Positions 15,899 to 24,804 of a stretch of 64,000 bases of DNA are shown piece after piece (the first letter of the stretch is position 1; every line of letters starts with the position of its first letter). The position numbers were made by a program, and so were the translations under genes. This DNA comes from Desulfotruncus alcoholivorax DSM 16058 (GTDB lineage: Bacteria; Bacillota; Desulfotomaculia; Desulfotomaculales; Desulfallaceae), in assembly GCF_000430885.1 (NCBI RefSeq), contig NZ_KE387266.1, positions 68,797-132,796 on the forward strand, read 5' to 3'. The notes beneath the pieces were generated by a model. The model saw only the letters and a program-made list of their open reading frames with translations. It searched no databases and was not told the DNA's origin.

Positions 15899-18103
15899 AT
15901 GCACGGAACCAACATAACCGTCCGCAAAAGATTAACCTGGACATTCCTGCTGGCCAGCGCGGCGTTTATGATTTTGGTGGGCAGGCTGGCGTGGGTGCAG
16001 TTCGTGCGGGGCGATGAACTGCAAAAAAAAGCGCTGGAAGTCCGGATGCGCGATGTGCCTGTTGAGGCCAAGCGTGGCAGCATATTTGACCGCAACGGCA
16101 ATGAGCTGGTAACCAGTATCAGCGTAGATTCAATATATTGCAATCCCGGTCATGTGAAAGACCCCCGGGACACGGCCGAGAGGCTGGCGCCTATTTTGGA
16201 CATGGATGTTGATAAACTGGCCGATAAATTATCTAAGAAGTCTTCATTTGAATGGATTAAACGCAAAGTTGATAATAAAGTTGCCGGCGAAATCAGAAAA
16301 CTGCTGAATGATGGCAAAATAAGCGGCATTGGCTTTGTTGAGGAAAGCAAACGCTATTATCTTAATTCGACACTGGCGGCGCATGTGCTGGGATTTACAG
16401 GGATCGACAACCAGGGCCTGATCGGTATTGAAAAAAGCTACGACGAGGAACTGCGGGGGGAACCGGGCAGGATAGTGGTGGAGCACGATGCTGCAGGCCG
16501 GGAAGTTCCCGAAGCCATCCACCAGTATATTCCGGCCCAAAAGGGCTCCGACCTGGTGCTGACCATAGATGAAACAATCCAGTATTTTGTGGAGAGAGAG
16601 TTAGACAAAGTTGTCGCCCAATATAAACCTAAATTTGCCCTGGCTATCATTATGGACCCTGAAACGGGCGAAATTTTGGCTATGGGCAACCGCCCCACCT
16701 TTGATCCGAATAATTGGGCCGGTGAGCCCAGGGAAGTTTGGGATAAGAACCCTGCTATCTGGTATAATTACGAGCCGGGATCAACTTTTAAAATTATCAC
16801 AGCCTCCGCGGCTCTGGAGGAAGGTACGGTTCATCTCCAAGACAGGTTTTATGACCCCGGTTATGCTATTGTGGCCGATCGCCGGATCCGCTGCTGGAAA
16901 GCCGGCGGCCACGGTAGCGAGAGTTTTGTCGAGGTGGTCCAAAATTCCTGCAACCCGGGTTTTATCACTGTCGGGTTGAATACAGGTATAACTAAGTTTT
17001 ATAAATACATAAATGCTTTTGGTTTCGGCCAGCGCACAGGTATCAGCCTGCCGGGCGAGGCCAGCGGTATTGTCATACCGGAAAAGAAAGTAACCAATCT
17101 TAACCTGGCCACCATGTCCATCGGCCAGTCCATTGCGGTTACCCCCATCCAACTTCTCACTGCGATCAGCGCTGTTGCCAATGACGGGGTGATGATGAAG
17201 CCGCACCTGGTAAAGGAAATCAGGGAGGACGGAAAGCCTGCCAAAGTAATCAAGCCGGAAAAAATCCGTCAGGTGATTTCCAAGGATACCGCCGCCCAAC
17301 TGCGCTTGTTGTTGGAGAATGTAGTTGTAAACGGCACCGGGCAAGGCGCATTTGTCGAAGGTTATCGTGTTGGAGGCAAAACCGGAACAGCCCAGGTGGT
17401 AGGTGAAAAAGGTGGATACGTCAGCGGCAAATACGTAGCCTCCTTTGCCGGAATAGCTCCGGTAGATGATCCCAAGATGGTGGCGCTGGTGGTTATCGCG
17501 GAACCGCAGGGCGGGCAATATTACGGTGGCGTAATAGCAGCGCCTCTGTTCCAGGGCATCGCCAAAGATGTTCTTAGATATATGCAGCTGCCGGAAACGC
17601 CAGGCTTGGAAAAACCCAAAAAGCCATATGAAATTGATATACCCAAAGTGACTGTGACAGTGCCCAACGTGGTTAATTACCCGGTGGAGGAAGCAATCAG
17701 AGCATTGCAGGCAGCCGGGCTTGATCCCCAGACCAACGGGGAAGGGCTCATTGTTTGTGACCAGGTCCCTAAACCAGGTGCCAGGGTGAATAACGGAACC
17801 AAGGTGCTTCTGGAACTGCAGCCAGCCGGCAACAAGGACAGCGGTGAGCCGGTAACTGTACCAAATTTAAAGGGAATGACCATAAAAGAAGCCGGCAATA
17901 TTCTTGAAAGCATAGGCTTGCTGCTGCTGCCGGAGGGGAGCGGGGTGGCATATGCGCAAGATGTTAAACCGGGAACCAAATTAAAGGCCGGTTCAACTGT
18001 TAAAGTAATTTTTAAGCCGCCTAATTATGATAATTCAAAGCCCCAGCCACAGACCAATCAAGTAACTGATTCAAAAAAACTGGAAAATTTATATGTAGAT
18101 TAA
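15899..18103 (+). CDS. spoVD: Class B penicillin-binding protein with PASTA domains (SpoVD/FtsI type)
   Basis: 734 residues. One N-terminal membrane anchor (about 11-32), a dimerisation domain beginning with EAKRGSIFDRNGNEL, and a transpeptidase domain with STFK (Ser295-Lys298), SCN (350-352) and KTG (494-496). Two C-terminal PASTA domains follow (about 583-645 and 655-710). It cross-links peptidoglycan on the outer face of the membrane. The domain layout matches SpoVD. It is the only class B PBP gene in this cluster, whereas Bacillus has pbpB plus spoVD, so it may serve vegetative septation as well as cortex synthesis. Confidence 0.93.
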   Translation: MHGTNITVRKRLTWTFLLASAAFMILVGRLAWVQFVRGDELQKKALEVRMRDVPVEAKRGSIFDRNGNELVTSISVDSIYCNPGHVKDPRDTAERLAPILDMDVDKLADKLSKKSSFEWIKRKVDNKVAGEIRKLLNDGKISGIGFVEESKRYYLNSTLAAHVLGFTGIDNQGLIGIEKSYDEELRGEPGRIVVEHDAAGREVPEAIHQYIPAQKGSDLVLTIDETIQYFVERELDKVVAQYKPKFALAIIMDPETGEILAMGNRPTFDPNNWAGEPREVWDKNPAIWYNYEPGSTFKIITASAALEEGTVHLQDRFYDPGYAIVADRRIRCWKAGGHGSESFVEVVQNSCNPGFITVGLNTGITKFYKYINAFGFGQRTGISLPGEASGIVIPEKKVTNLNLATMSIGQSIAVTPIQLLTAISAVANDGVMMKPHLVKEIREDGKPAKVIKPEKIRQVISKDTAAQLRLLLENVVVNGTGQGAFVEGYRVGGKTGTAQVVGEKGGYVSGKYVASFAGIAPVDDPKMVALVVIAEPQGGQYYGGVIAAPLFQGIAKDVLRYMQLPETPGLEKPKKPYEIDIPKVTVTVPNVVNYPVEEAIRALQAAGLDPQTNGEGLIVCDQVPKPGARVNNGTKVLLELQPAGNKDSGEPVTVPNLKGMTIKEAGNILESIGLLLLPEGSGVAYAQDVKPGTKLKAGSTVKVIFKPPNYDNSKPQPQTNQVTDSKKLENLYVD

Positions 18104-18105
18104 AA

Positions 18106-18143
18106 CCGCCGGGCGGACACACCGTCCCGGCGGCCGTCTTTTT
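18106..18143 (+). terminator. Intra-operon terminator-like hairpin between spoVD and murE
   Basis: CCGCCGGG (18106-18113) / CCCGGCGG (18126-18133), an 8-bp GC stem, followed by CCGTCTTTTT. It resembles a strong rho-independent terminator in the middle of the dcw cluster. It may attenuate read-through into murE. Confidence 0.55.
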
Positions 18144-18210
18144 GGCGCTAAAAAGGTTAAATATGCTAATTGTGGCAATAATGTTTAATAATGAAAAGGA
18201 GGACTGCGGG

Positions 18211-19695
18211 TTGCTGTTATCCGACTTGTTTTCCGGGCTGCCGGCTAATGTTCCTGCGGATGCTAACCCGGAGGTGCGGGGAATTGCCTACGACTCGCGA
18301 CAGGCCGGGCCTGGTTTTCTATTCGTAGCTATTAAAGGATATAAAACCGACGGCCATTTTTATGTAAGGGATGCTGTGGCGCGAGGTGCAACAGCAGTGG
18401 CGGTACAGGAGGTAGTTGATGTACCCCCGGGCATAGCACGGGTTATGGTCAGCAACACCCGGCAAATTCTGCCGGTGATATCTGCCCGTTATTACGGTTA
18501 CCCGGCCCGAAAAATGAAACTGATCGGGGTGACGGGGACAAACGGAAAAACAACCACCACCAATTTAATTAACGCAGTATATCAAGAGCAGGGCCTGAAA
18601 ACAGGTCTCATCGGCACCATTCATAACCGCATTGGAAACAGGTTACTGGCGGTGGAGCACACGACACCGGAGTCTACTGATTTACAGCGTCTTTTAGATC
18701 AAATGTCTCAAGAAGGTGTGCAGGCGCTGGTAATGGAAGTCAGTTCACACGCGCTGGCCCTGGGCCGGGTTGACCAGTGCGAATATGATACTGCAGTTTT
18801 TACCAATATAACTCAGGATCACCTTGATTTTCACGGTACCATGGAAGAATACCTCGAAGCTAAAACGCTGCTGTTTAGGGGGCTGGGTGTAAACGCCCAA
18901 AAAACCGGCAAGAAGCACGCCGTTATTAATGCCGATGATCCTGCGGCGGAAAAACTGATTAATGCCTGCAGTGTTGATGTGTTGACCTATGGCATAGAAC
19001 AGCCCGCGGATGTTGTGGCCCGGGACGTTTTAGTGACGGCCCGCGGGGTTTGCTTTACAGCTGAGGTGCCTGGAGAAACTATAAACCTGCACTTGAAGTT
19101 AACCGGCAAGTTCAATGTATATAATGCTCTGGCGGCAGTGGCCGCTTGTATTGCCGGCGGTATACCGGTACCTGTTATTAAAAGGGCGCTCGAAGGTGTG
19201 ACGGGCGTGCCCGGGCGGTTTGAACTGGTAGACCGGGGACAGGATTTTGCGGTTATTGTGGATTATGCCCACACTCCCGACGGTTTGCAAAATGTTTTAT
19301 CGACTGCCAGAGAGATTACCTCCGGCAGGCTGATCACTGTTTTTGGCTGCGGCGGGGACCGTGACAGGACGAAACGGCCCCAAATGGGGGCAATAACAGC
19401 CAGGATGAGCGATCTGGCGGTGGTCACTTCGGATAACCCCCGTACTGAAGACCCCATGAGCATTATTGAAGATATTTTACCGGGTATCCGTGGCATAACC
19501 GGAGCCAACTACGTTGTGATACCAGACCGGCGGGAGGCCATCAGGCAGGCCGTCAGGGAAGCGAAAAGCGGCGACGTTGTGGTTATTGCCGGTAAGGGTC
19601 ATGAAGATTACCAAATTATCGGCGCCAGGCGCATGCACTTTGATGACCGGGAAGAAGCGGCAGAAGCACTGGAATTGAGGGGGGTAAACCCATGA
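18211..19695 (+). CDS. murE: MurE, UDP-MurNAc-L-Ala-D-Glu:meso-diaminopimelate ligase
   Basis: 494 residues from TTG 18211, which has AAGGAGG 8 bases upstream; longer frames from 18142 lack a ribosome binding site. The Mur ligase ATP loop is GVTGTNGKTTTT, followed by EVSSHAL and TNITQDHLDFHGTMEEYLEAK. The C-terminal DNPRTEDP carries the DNPR signature of enzymes that add meso-diaminopimelate rather than lysine, which predicts A1-gamma type peptidoglycan. Cytoplasmic, third-residue addition to the stem peptide. The stop overlaps murF by 4 bases. Confidence 0.96.
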   Translation: MLLSDLFSGLPANVPADANPEVRGIAYDSRQAGPGFLFVAIKGYKTDGHFYVRDAVARGATAVAVQEVVDVPPGIARVMVSNTRQILPVISARYYGYPARKMKLIGVTGTNGKTTTTNLINAVYQEQGLKTGLIGTIHNRIGNRLLAVEHTTPESTDLQRLLDQMSQEGVQALVMEVSSHALALGRVDQCEYDTAVFTNITQDHLDFHGTMEEYLEAKTLLFRGLGVNAQKTGKKHAVINADDPAAEKLINACSVDVLTYGIEQPADVVARDVLVTARGVCFTAEVPGETINLHLKLTGKFNVYNALAAVAACIAGGIPVPVIKRALEGVTGVPGRFELVDRGQDFAVIVDYAHTPDGLQNVLSTAREITSGRLITVFGCGGDRDRTKRPQMGAITARMSDLAVVTSDNPRTEDPMSIIEDILPGIRGITGANYVVIPDRREAIRQAVREAKSGDVVVIAGKGHEDYQIIGARRMHFDDREEAAEALELRGVNP

Positions 19696-21068
19696 AAACT
19701 ATGACGGTGGGGCAAATATACAGGGCCATAGGCGGCCGGCTTCTGCAGGGGGATGAAAGCATAACCTTGTCCCGGGTGTGCACAGACACCAGGCAAATCC
19801 AAAAAGGGGACTTGTTTTTTGCCCTGCTGGGGGAAAAATTTGACGCTCACGATTTTATTGATCAGGCCATAAATGGTGGCGCCGGTGCCCTGGTGATCAG
19901 CCGGAAAGTAACAGTTCCTGAAGGAGTGCCGGTGATACAGGTTCGGGACACGCTGGTGGGTTTGCAGGAATTGGCGGCATATAACCGGCGCCAATTTAAC
20001 GTACCGGTGGTGGGGATTACCGGCAGCAGCGGGAAAACAACCACCAAGGACATGGTTGCGGCCATACTGGGAACTCGTTATAAAGTATTAAAAACAAAAG
20101 GCAATTTTAATAACGAAATTGGTTTGCCGTTGACATTACTTGACTTTTCGGATCAGCATGACGTTGCGGTCGTAGAGATGGCCATGCGTGGTCCTGGTGA
20201 AATTGATTCGTTGTGCAGGCTCGCCAGACCAACCTGCGCTATTATCAACAATATCGGTGTTGCCCACCTGGAAAGGTTGGGCTCTGAAGCCAACATCGCC
20301 CGGGCCAAGGGTGAGATCTTAGACCATATTTCCCCGACAGGCTTTGCTTTGCTGCCGGGGGACAGTGAGCCGGCCAGGGAACAGGCAAGCCGCTGTTATG
20401 GCAAAGTGCTTTATTTCGGGTTTGACCAAAACTTTGATATTTATGCTGAAGATATACACCCCGAGGCTGGTGGAAACAGGTTTACCGCGGTAATGGGAAA
20501 TAACCGGTGCAACATTTTTCTGCCACTGCCCGGGCTTCATAATGTTATGAACGCCCTCGCCGCCGTGGGAACCGGATTGCTGCTGGGTCTTACCCCCGGG
20601 GAAATAGAAAAGGGATTGGCCGGGGTGGCGCTATCGGGTATGAGGACCGAAATAATCAATCAAGCAGGCTACACAATTGTTAATGACGCTTATAATGCCA
20701 ACCCAGATTCTGCCGTTGCCGCTTTGCAGGCGCTTGAGGAACTGGCCGGGGACCGGAGAAAAGTGGCAGTGCTGGGAGATATGTTGGAATTAGGCACCGG
20801 CGCGGTGGCCGGGCATCTTCGAGTTGGCGCCGCTGCGGTGAGGCACGGGGTTAAACTGCTTGTTACGGTTGGCGAGCTCGCCGAACAAATTGCGGAGGGC
20901 GCTCTGCAAGCGGGGAAAAATACTGCTATGCAAATATTTTCATGTGCTGAGAAGCCTGAAGCTTTAAAAGTGCTGCGCCGGGAATTACGCTCCGGAGACA
21001 TGGTGCTGGTAAAAGGATCCAGGGGCATGCGCATGGAGGAGATTGTTAAGGACTTGTTGAAAGATTAA
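19692..21068 (+). CDS. murF: MurF, UDP-MurNAc-tripeptide D-Ala-D-Ala ligase
   Basis: 458 residues. ATG overlaps the murE stop (ATGA). ATP loop GITGSSGKTTTKD, then NFNNEIGLPLTLL and NDAYNANPDS, typical of MurF. It adds the D-Ala-D-Ala dipeptide in the cytoplasm, completing the pentapeptide. An inverted-repeat element of about 60 bp follows before mraY. Confidence 0.96.
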   Translation: MKTMTVGQIYRAIGGRLLQGDESITLSRVCTDTRQIQKGDLFFALLGEKFDAHDFIDQAINGGAGALVISRKVTVPEGVPVIQVRDTLVGLQELAAYNRRQFNVPVVGITGSSGKTTTKDMVAAILGTRYKVLKTKGNFNNEIGLPLTLLDFSDQHDVAVVEMAMRGPGEIDSLCRLARPTCAIINNIGVAHLERLGSEANIARAKGEILDHISPTGFALLPGDSEPAREQASRCYGKVLYFGFDQNFDIYAEDIHPEAGGNRFTAVMGNNRCNIFLPLPGLHNVMNALAAVGTGLLLGLTPGEIEKGLAGVALSGMRTEIINQAGYTIVNDAYNANPDSAVAALQALEELAGDRRKVAVLGDMLELGTGAVAGHLRVGAAAVRHGVKLLVTVGELAEQIAEGALQAGKNTAMQIFSCAEKPEALKVLRRELRSGDMVLVKGSRGMRMEEIVKDLLKD

Positions 21069-21111
21069 TTAATACTTCTTGATTAGATTAGCATCTAAAC
21101 CATATTTTACA

Positions 21112-21172
21112 AGCCTGTCATTGCGAACGCAGCGGGATTGCCGCGTCGTTGTACTGTTCGCAATGACAGGCT
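21112..21172. repeat. 17-bp perfect inverted repeat of the CATTGCGA family, inside the dcw cluster
   Basis: Arms AGCCTGTCATTGCGAAC (21112-21128) and GTTCGCAATGACAGGCT (21156-21172) are exact complements around a 27-bp centre. It would form a stable RNA hairpin between murF and mraY. The CATTGCGA half matches the copies at 13624 and 38105. Confidence 0.8.
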
Positions 21173-21191
21173 AAGGTACAGGAGAAGTCAG

Positions 21192-22181
21192 ATGGATGTC
21201 GTATTTAACAGCCAAATATTACCGGCATTTACTATAGCTTTGGTGGTTTCTTTAATCCTGGGACCGCTGGTGATCCCCCTTTTGCGCAGGCTTAAATTCG
21301 GACAGAGCATAAGAAATGACGGTCCTTCACGTCACCTGAGCAAGGCCGGGACACCCACCATGGGCGGGGTTATTTTTATTACTGGTTCACTTGCGGCAGG
21401 GCTTGTGTTGGGATGGAGTGACAGGGATGCGCTGGTGGTGCTGGGGGCGCTGCTGGGTTTTGGTCTAATTGGTTTTATTGACGATTATATTAAAGTGGCG
21501 TTAAAGCGATCACTGGGACTGAGGGCCAGGGAAAAACTTCTGGGGCAGTTCCTATTGGCGGCACTGCTGGTGGTATTGATTGTAACAGTGCTCAACCGGG
21601 GCACAGCCATAGCAGTTCCTTTCAGTAAAGTTTTTGCGGGACATTATGTTATATTGGACTGGGGTCCCTGGTTTTACCTGGTGTTTAGCACTATTCTCAT
21701 AGTAGGCATGGCTAACGCCGTTAATTTAACCGACGGCCTTGACGGGCTGGCAGCAGGTGTTACTACCGTGTCGGCAGTCGCATTTGTTCTTGTGGGATTG
21801 CTTTCCGGCAAAACGGGAGTTGCGCTGGCCATGGCCGCGCTGGCCGGGGGCTGCACCGGGTTTTTGTTTTACAACCGGTTTCCGGCGAGGGTGTTTATGG
21901 GTGATACCGGATCGCTGGCACTGGGGGGTGCTCTGGGTGCAGCGTCTCTGATTACAGGAAGCGAGCTGCTGCTGTTGGTTATCGGAGGCGTATTTGTGCT
22001 GGAAGTTGCATCTGTAATACTGCAGGTATTTTCTTTTCAGGTTTTCGGCAGACGCATCTTCCGTATGAGCCCGCTGCACCATCATTTTGAATTGGGCGGC
22101 TGGAGCGAAGTGCGGGTGGTGCGTACCTTCTGGCTTGCGGCAGTGCTGTTCGCAATAGTGGGCATGACGGGATTCAGGTAA
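21192..22181 (+). CDS. mraY: MraY, phospho-MurNAc-pentapeptide translocase
   Basis: 329 residues from ATG 21192 with AGGAGAAG upstream; the frame is open back to 21138 but that part lies in the repeat. It is a polytopic membrane protein of about ten spans. The active-site signatures are KAGTPTMGG, FIDDYIK (Asp pair), NAVNLTDGLDGLA, FMGDTGS and PLHHHFELGGWSE. It transfers phospho-MurNAc-pentapeptide to undecaprenyl phosphate, giving lipid I at the inner face of the membrane. Confidence 0.96.
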   Translation: MDVVFNSQILPAFTIALVVSLILGPLVIPLLRRLKFGQSIRNDGPSRHLSKAGTPTMGGVIFITGSLAAGLVLGWSDRDALVVLGALLGFGLIGFIDDYIKVALKRSLGLRAREKLLGQFLLAALLVVLIVTVLNRGTAIAVPFSKVFAGHYVILDWGPWFYLVFSTILIVGMANAVNLTDGLDGLAAGVTTVSAVAFVLVGLLSGKTGVALAMAALAGGCTGFLFYNRFPARVFMGDTGSLALGGALGAASLITGSELLLLVIGGVFVLEVASVILQVFSFQVFGRRIFRMSPLHHHFELGGWSEVRVVRTFWLAAVLFAIVGMTGFR

Positions 22182-22224
22182 AACTTAATTAATTACAACC
22201 TTATTAAGGAAGAAGGTAACCTTT

Positions 22225-23580
22225 TTGAACTTAAAGGGTAAAAAAATACTTGTGGTTGGCGCCGGCAAAAGCGGAATTTCAGTTACCCGGTTTCTCATGC
22301 AAAAAGAGGCCATAGTAACGCTTACCGACAACAGGGACAGAGATCAATTTAATGGTGAACTGGATGATTTGCTGGTTTCCGGTGTAAGAGCAGCGCTGGG
22401 AAATTATCCGGATGTCGCACCCGGTTTATTTGATCTGGTGGTGGTAAGCCCCGGCGTACCCCTTACGGTGGCGCCGGTGGTTTCGGCCAGGGAACGGGGA
22501 GTGCCGGTTACCGGAGAGCTCGAATTGGCCTGGCGCTTTGCCCGGACCCCTTTTATCGCGATCACGGGCACCAACGGAAAAACCACCACAACCGCGCTGG
22601 TAGGAGAAATTTTCAAGGCGGCCGGGTATAAAACCCTGGTGGGAGGAAACATAGGTGTGCCCCTGGTGGATGTTGTTGAGGACTACGGCCCCGAGGATAT
22701 CATCGTGGCTGAGGTTTCAAGTTTTCAGCTGGAAACTGTGGAGCTCTTTCGGCCCAGGGTGGCGATTATTACCAACATAACCCCCGATCACCTGGATCGC
22801 CACGGGACCATGGAAGCATACACAGCGGCTAAAGCTAGAATTTTTGCCCGCCAGGAGGCCGGTGACTATACAGTTTTAAATTATGACGATCCCAAAACCC
22901 GGGCTTTAGCCGGCATTACCGGAGGGAAAGTCATATTCTTCAGCCGCAGGCATATTTTAGAAGAAGGGGTATTTGTCCGGGAAGGAAACATGCTGCTGCG
23001 CCTGGGGGGAATTGATCAAGAAATCATGCCGGTTAAAGATATTGCCATCCCCGGCGGGCATAACCTGGAAAATGCTTTGGCCGCAGCGGCGGCTGCGGCA
23101 GTGCTGGGTGCCTCCCCGGAGCTGCTGGAACTGACACTTAAAACCTTTCCCGGGGTGGCCCACAGATTGGAAACAGTGGCGGAAATAAACGGAGTTAAAT
23201 ACGTAAACGATTCCAAAGGTACCAACCCTGAAGCCAGCATCAAAGCACTGGAGGCTTTTGACAGCCCCATCGTCCTGCTGGCCGGGGGGCGGAACAAGGG
23301 CAGTGATTTTACTGAATTTGCCCGCCTGGCCGGGAAAAAGGCCAGGGTGATGGTTATTTTGGGTGAGTGTGCCGCTGAAATTGAGCAGGCGGCGCGGCAA
23401 GCAGGAATAAGCAGTATTCTAAAGGCTGCCAGTTTTAACGAAGCAGTTTTAATGGCGCACGGGGCAGCTAAACCAGGTGATGTGGTGTTACTGTCCCCCG
23501 CCTGCGCCAGCTGGGATATGTTTAAAAATTATGAAGAGCGGGGCGAGCTTTTTCGCCAGATTGTAAGTGGCTTAAAATAA
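22225..23580 (+). CDS. murD: MurD, UDP-MurNAc-L-Ala:D-Glu ligase
   Basis: 451 residues from TTG 22225 with AAGGAAGAAGG upstream. The N-terminal Rossmann-like domain starts LKGKKILVVGAGKSGIS. The ATP loop is AITGTNGKTTTT, followed by EVSSFQLE, TNITPDHLDRHG and YVNDSKGTNPEAS, and the C-terminal LLSPACASWDMFKNYEERG typical of MurD. Cytoplasmic addition of D-glutamate, second residue of the stem peptide. Confidence 0.96.
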   Translation: MNLKGKKILVVGAGKSGISVTRFLMQKEAIVTLTDNRDRDQFNGELDDLLVSGVRAALGNYPDVAPGLFDLVVVSPGVPLTVAPVVSARERGVPVTGELELAWRFARTPFIAITGTNGKTTTTALVGEIFKAAGYKTLVGGNIGVPLVDVVEDYGPEDIIVAEVSSFQLETVELFRPRVAIITNITPDHLDRHGTMEAYTAAKARIFARQEAGDYTVLNYDDPKTRALAGITGGKVIFFSRRHILEEGVFVREGNMLLRLGGIDQEIMPVKDIAIPGGHNLENALAAAAAAAVLGASPELLELTLKTFPGVAHRLETVAEINGVKYVNDSKGTNPEASIKALEAFDSPIVLLAGGRNKGSDFTEFARLAGKKARVMVILGECAAEIEQAARQAGISSILKAASFNEAVLMAHGAAKPGDVVLLSPACASWDMFKNYEERGELFRQIVSGLK

Positions 23581-23615
23581 GGGTATTAAGCACTGGCGCC
23601 AAAGGGGGTAAATCA

Positions 23616-24725
23616 ATGCGTATGCGCAGGGGGCCAACGGATTTTGTTTTATTCCTGACTGTGTTGATGCTGTTAAGCATCGGCCTGGTTATGGTCTTCA
23701 GCGCCAGCTCGTATTTTGCCGGAGACCCTCAGGGGCCTTTTAAAGATCCATTTCATTTTTTCAAAAGGCAGCTGTTGGGGGCGGTACTGGGCCTCGCAGC
23801 CATGGGATTCATGATGAATTATGATTACTGGAAGTTGAAGCGCTGGGTGGGATTGATGCTGATCTGCTCTTACCTGACGCTGTTCGCGGTTTTAGCCTTC
23901 GGCCAGGAATACCTGGGCGCCAGGCGCTGGCTTGATCTCGGCTTTACAAGTTTCCAACCGTCCGAATTGGTTAAACTATGTATTATAACCTATGTGGCTT
24001 ACGGTTTATCCAAAAAGGAAGAACTTGTGCAAAGATTTATCCCCGGGTTGATGCCCTTTTTATTAGCCGCCGGGGGGGCGGCTTTATTGATCTTGGCCCA
24101 GCCCGACCTTGGCACTGCGGCAACACTGCTGGGGACTGTTTTTGTACTAATGTTTGCGGCGGGGGCCAGGGGCGGGCATTTAACAGCTTTGGGCGCAGCG
24201 GGTGTCGCCGGGGTGGTTGCGGCCATTTTTTTGGAGCCCTATCGTATGCGTAGGTTTATGGCTTTTATGGATCCCAACGCCGACCCCAAGGGATCAGGCT
24301 GGAATATTATCAACGCCTTAATGTCACTGGCCTCGGGGGGGTTGCTCGGGGAAGGTTTGGGCCAGGGGCGCCATTCCAAGTTTTTGTTTTTGCCCGAGCG
24401 GCATACCGACTTTATCTTTGCCGCTATCGGTGAAGAGCTTGGTTTTATCGGCGGTTGCCTGATCATCCTGTTGTTTGTGCTGCTGGCCTGGCGGGGCTAC
24501 AGGATCGCCATAACTTGTCCCGATACTTTTGGGAGCTTGCTGGCCGCCGGGCTGGTCACCGGAATTGTCCTGCAGGCATTTGTTAACATTGGGGTGGTAA
24601 CCGGTACATTGCCGGTAACGGGGATTACGCTGCCTTTTATCAGTTTTGGATCAACGTCCTTAATATTTTCCCTGACGGGTGTGGGTATAATTTTAAATAT
24701 ATCACGCTATACCTCATCCAGATAA
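23616..24725 (+). CDS. spoVE: SpoVE/FtsW, SEDS-family peptidoglycan polymerase
   Basis: 369 residues with about ten membrane spans. SEDS motifs: GLVMVFSASSY, ARRWLDLGFTSFQPSELVKL, AQPDLGTA, RHSKFLFLPERHTDFIFAAIGEELGF and TGITLPFISFGSTSL. SEDS proteins polymerise glycan strands from lipid II together with a class B PBP, here the product of the spoVD gene. Position between murD and murG is where spoVE or ftsW normally lies. Whether it is the division or the sporulation polymerase cannot be decided from this window. Confidence 0.92.
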   Translation: MRMRRGPTDFVLFLTVLMLLSIGLVMVFSASSYFAGDPQGPFKDPFHFFKRQLLGAVLGLAAMGFMMNYDYWKLKRWVGLMLICSYLTLFAVLAFGQEYLGARRWLDLGFTSFQPSELVKLCIITYVAYGLSKKEELVQRFIPGLMPFLLAAGGAALLILAQPDLGTAATLLGTVFVLMFAAGARGGHLTALGAAGVAGVVAAIFLEPYRMRRFMAFMDPNADPKGSGWNIINALMSLASGGLLGEGLGQGRHSKFLFLPERHTDFIFAAIGEELGFIGGCLIILLFVLLAWRGYRIAITCPDTFGSLLAAGLVTGIVLQAFVNIGVVTGTLPVTGITLPFISFGSTSLIFSLTGVGIILNISRYTSSR

Positions 24726-24752
24726 TGCGCTGGATGAAACTATATCAAGGAG

Positions 24753-24783
24753 TCTGTAGGGGCGGACGGCTCTGCCCGGCCGC
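24753..24783. repeat. GGGGCGGAC dispersed repeat before murG
   Basis: TCTGTAGGGGCGGACGGC followed by TCTGCCCGGCCG; related to 11535-11572 and 61729-61754. It occupies the spoVE-murG gap and ends about 20 bases before the murG start. Confidence 0.5.
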
Positions 24784-24804
24784 GTGGTGAGGGGTGAAGG
24801 TTTT

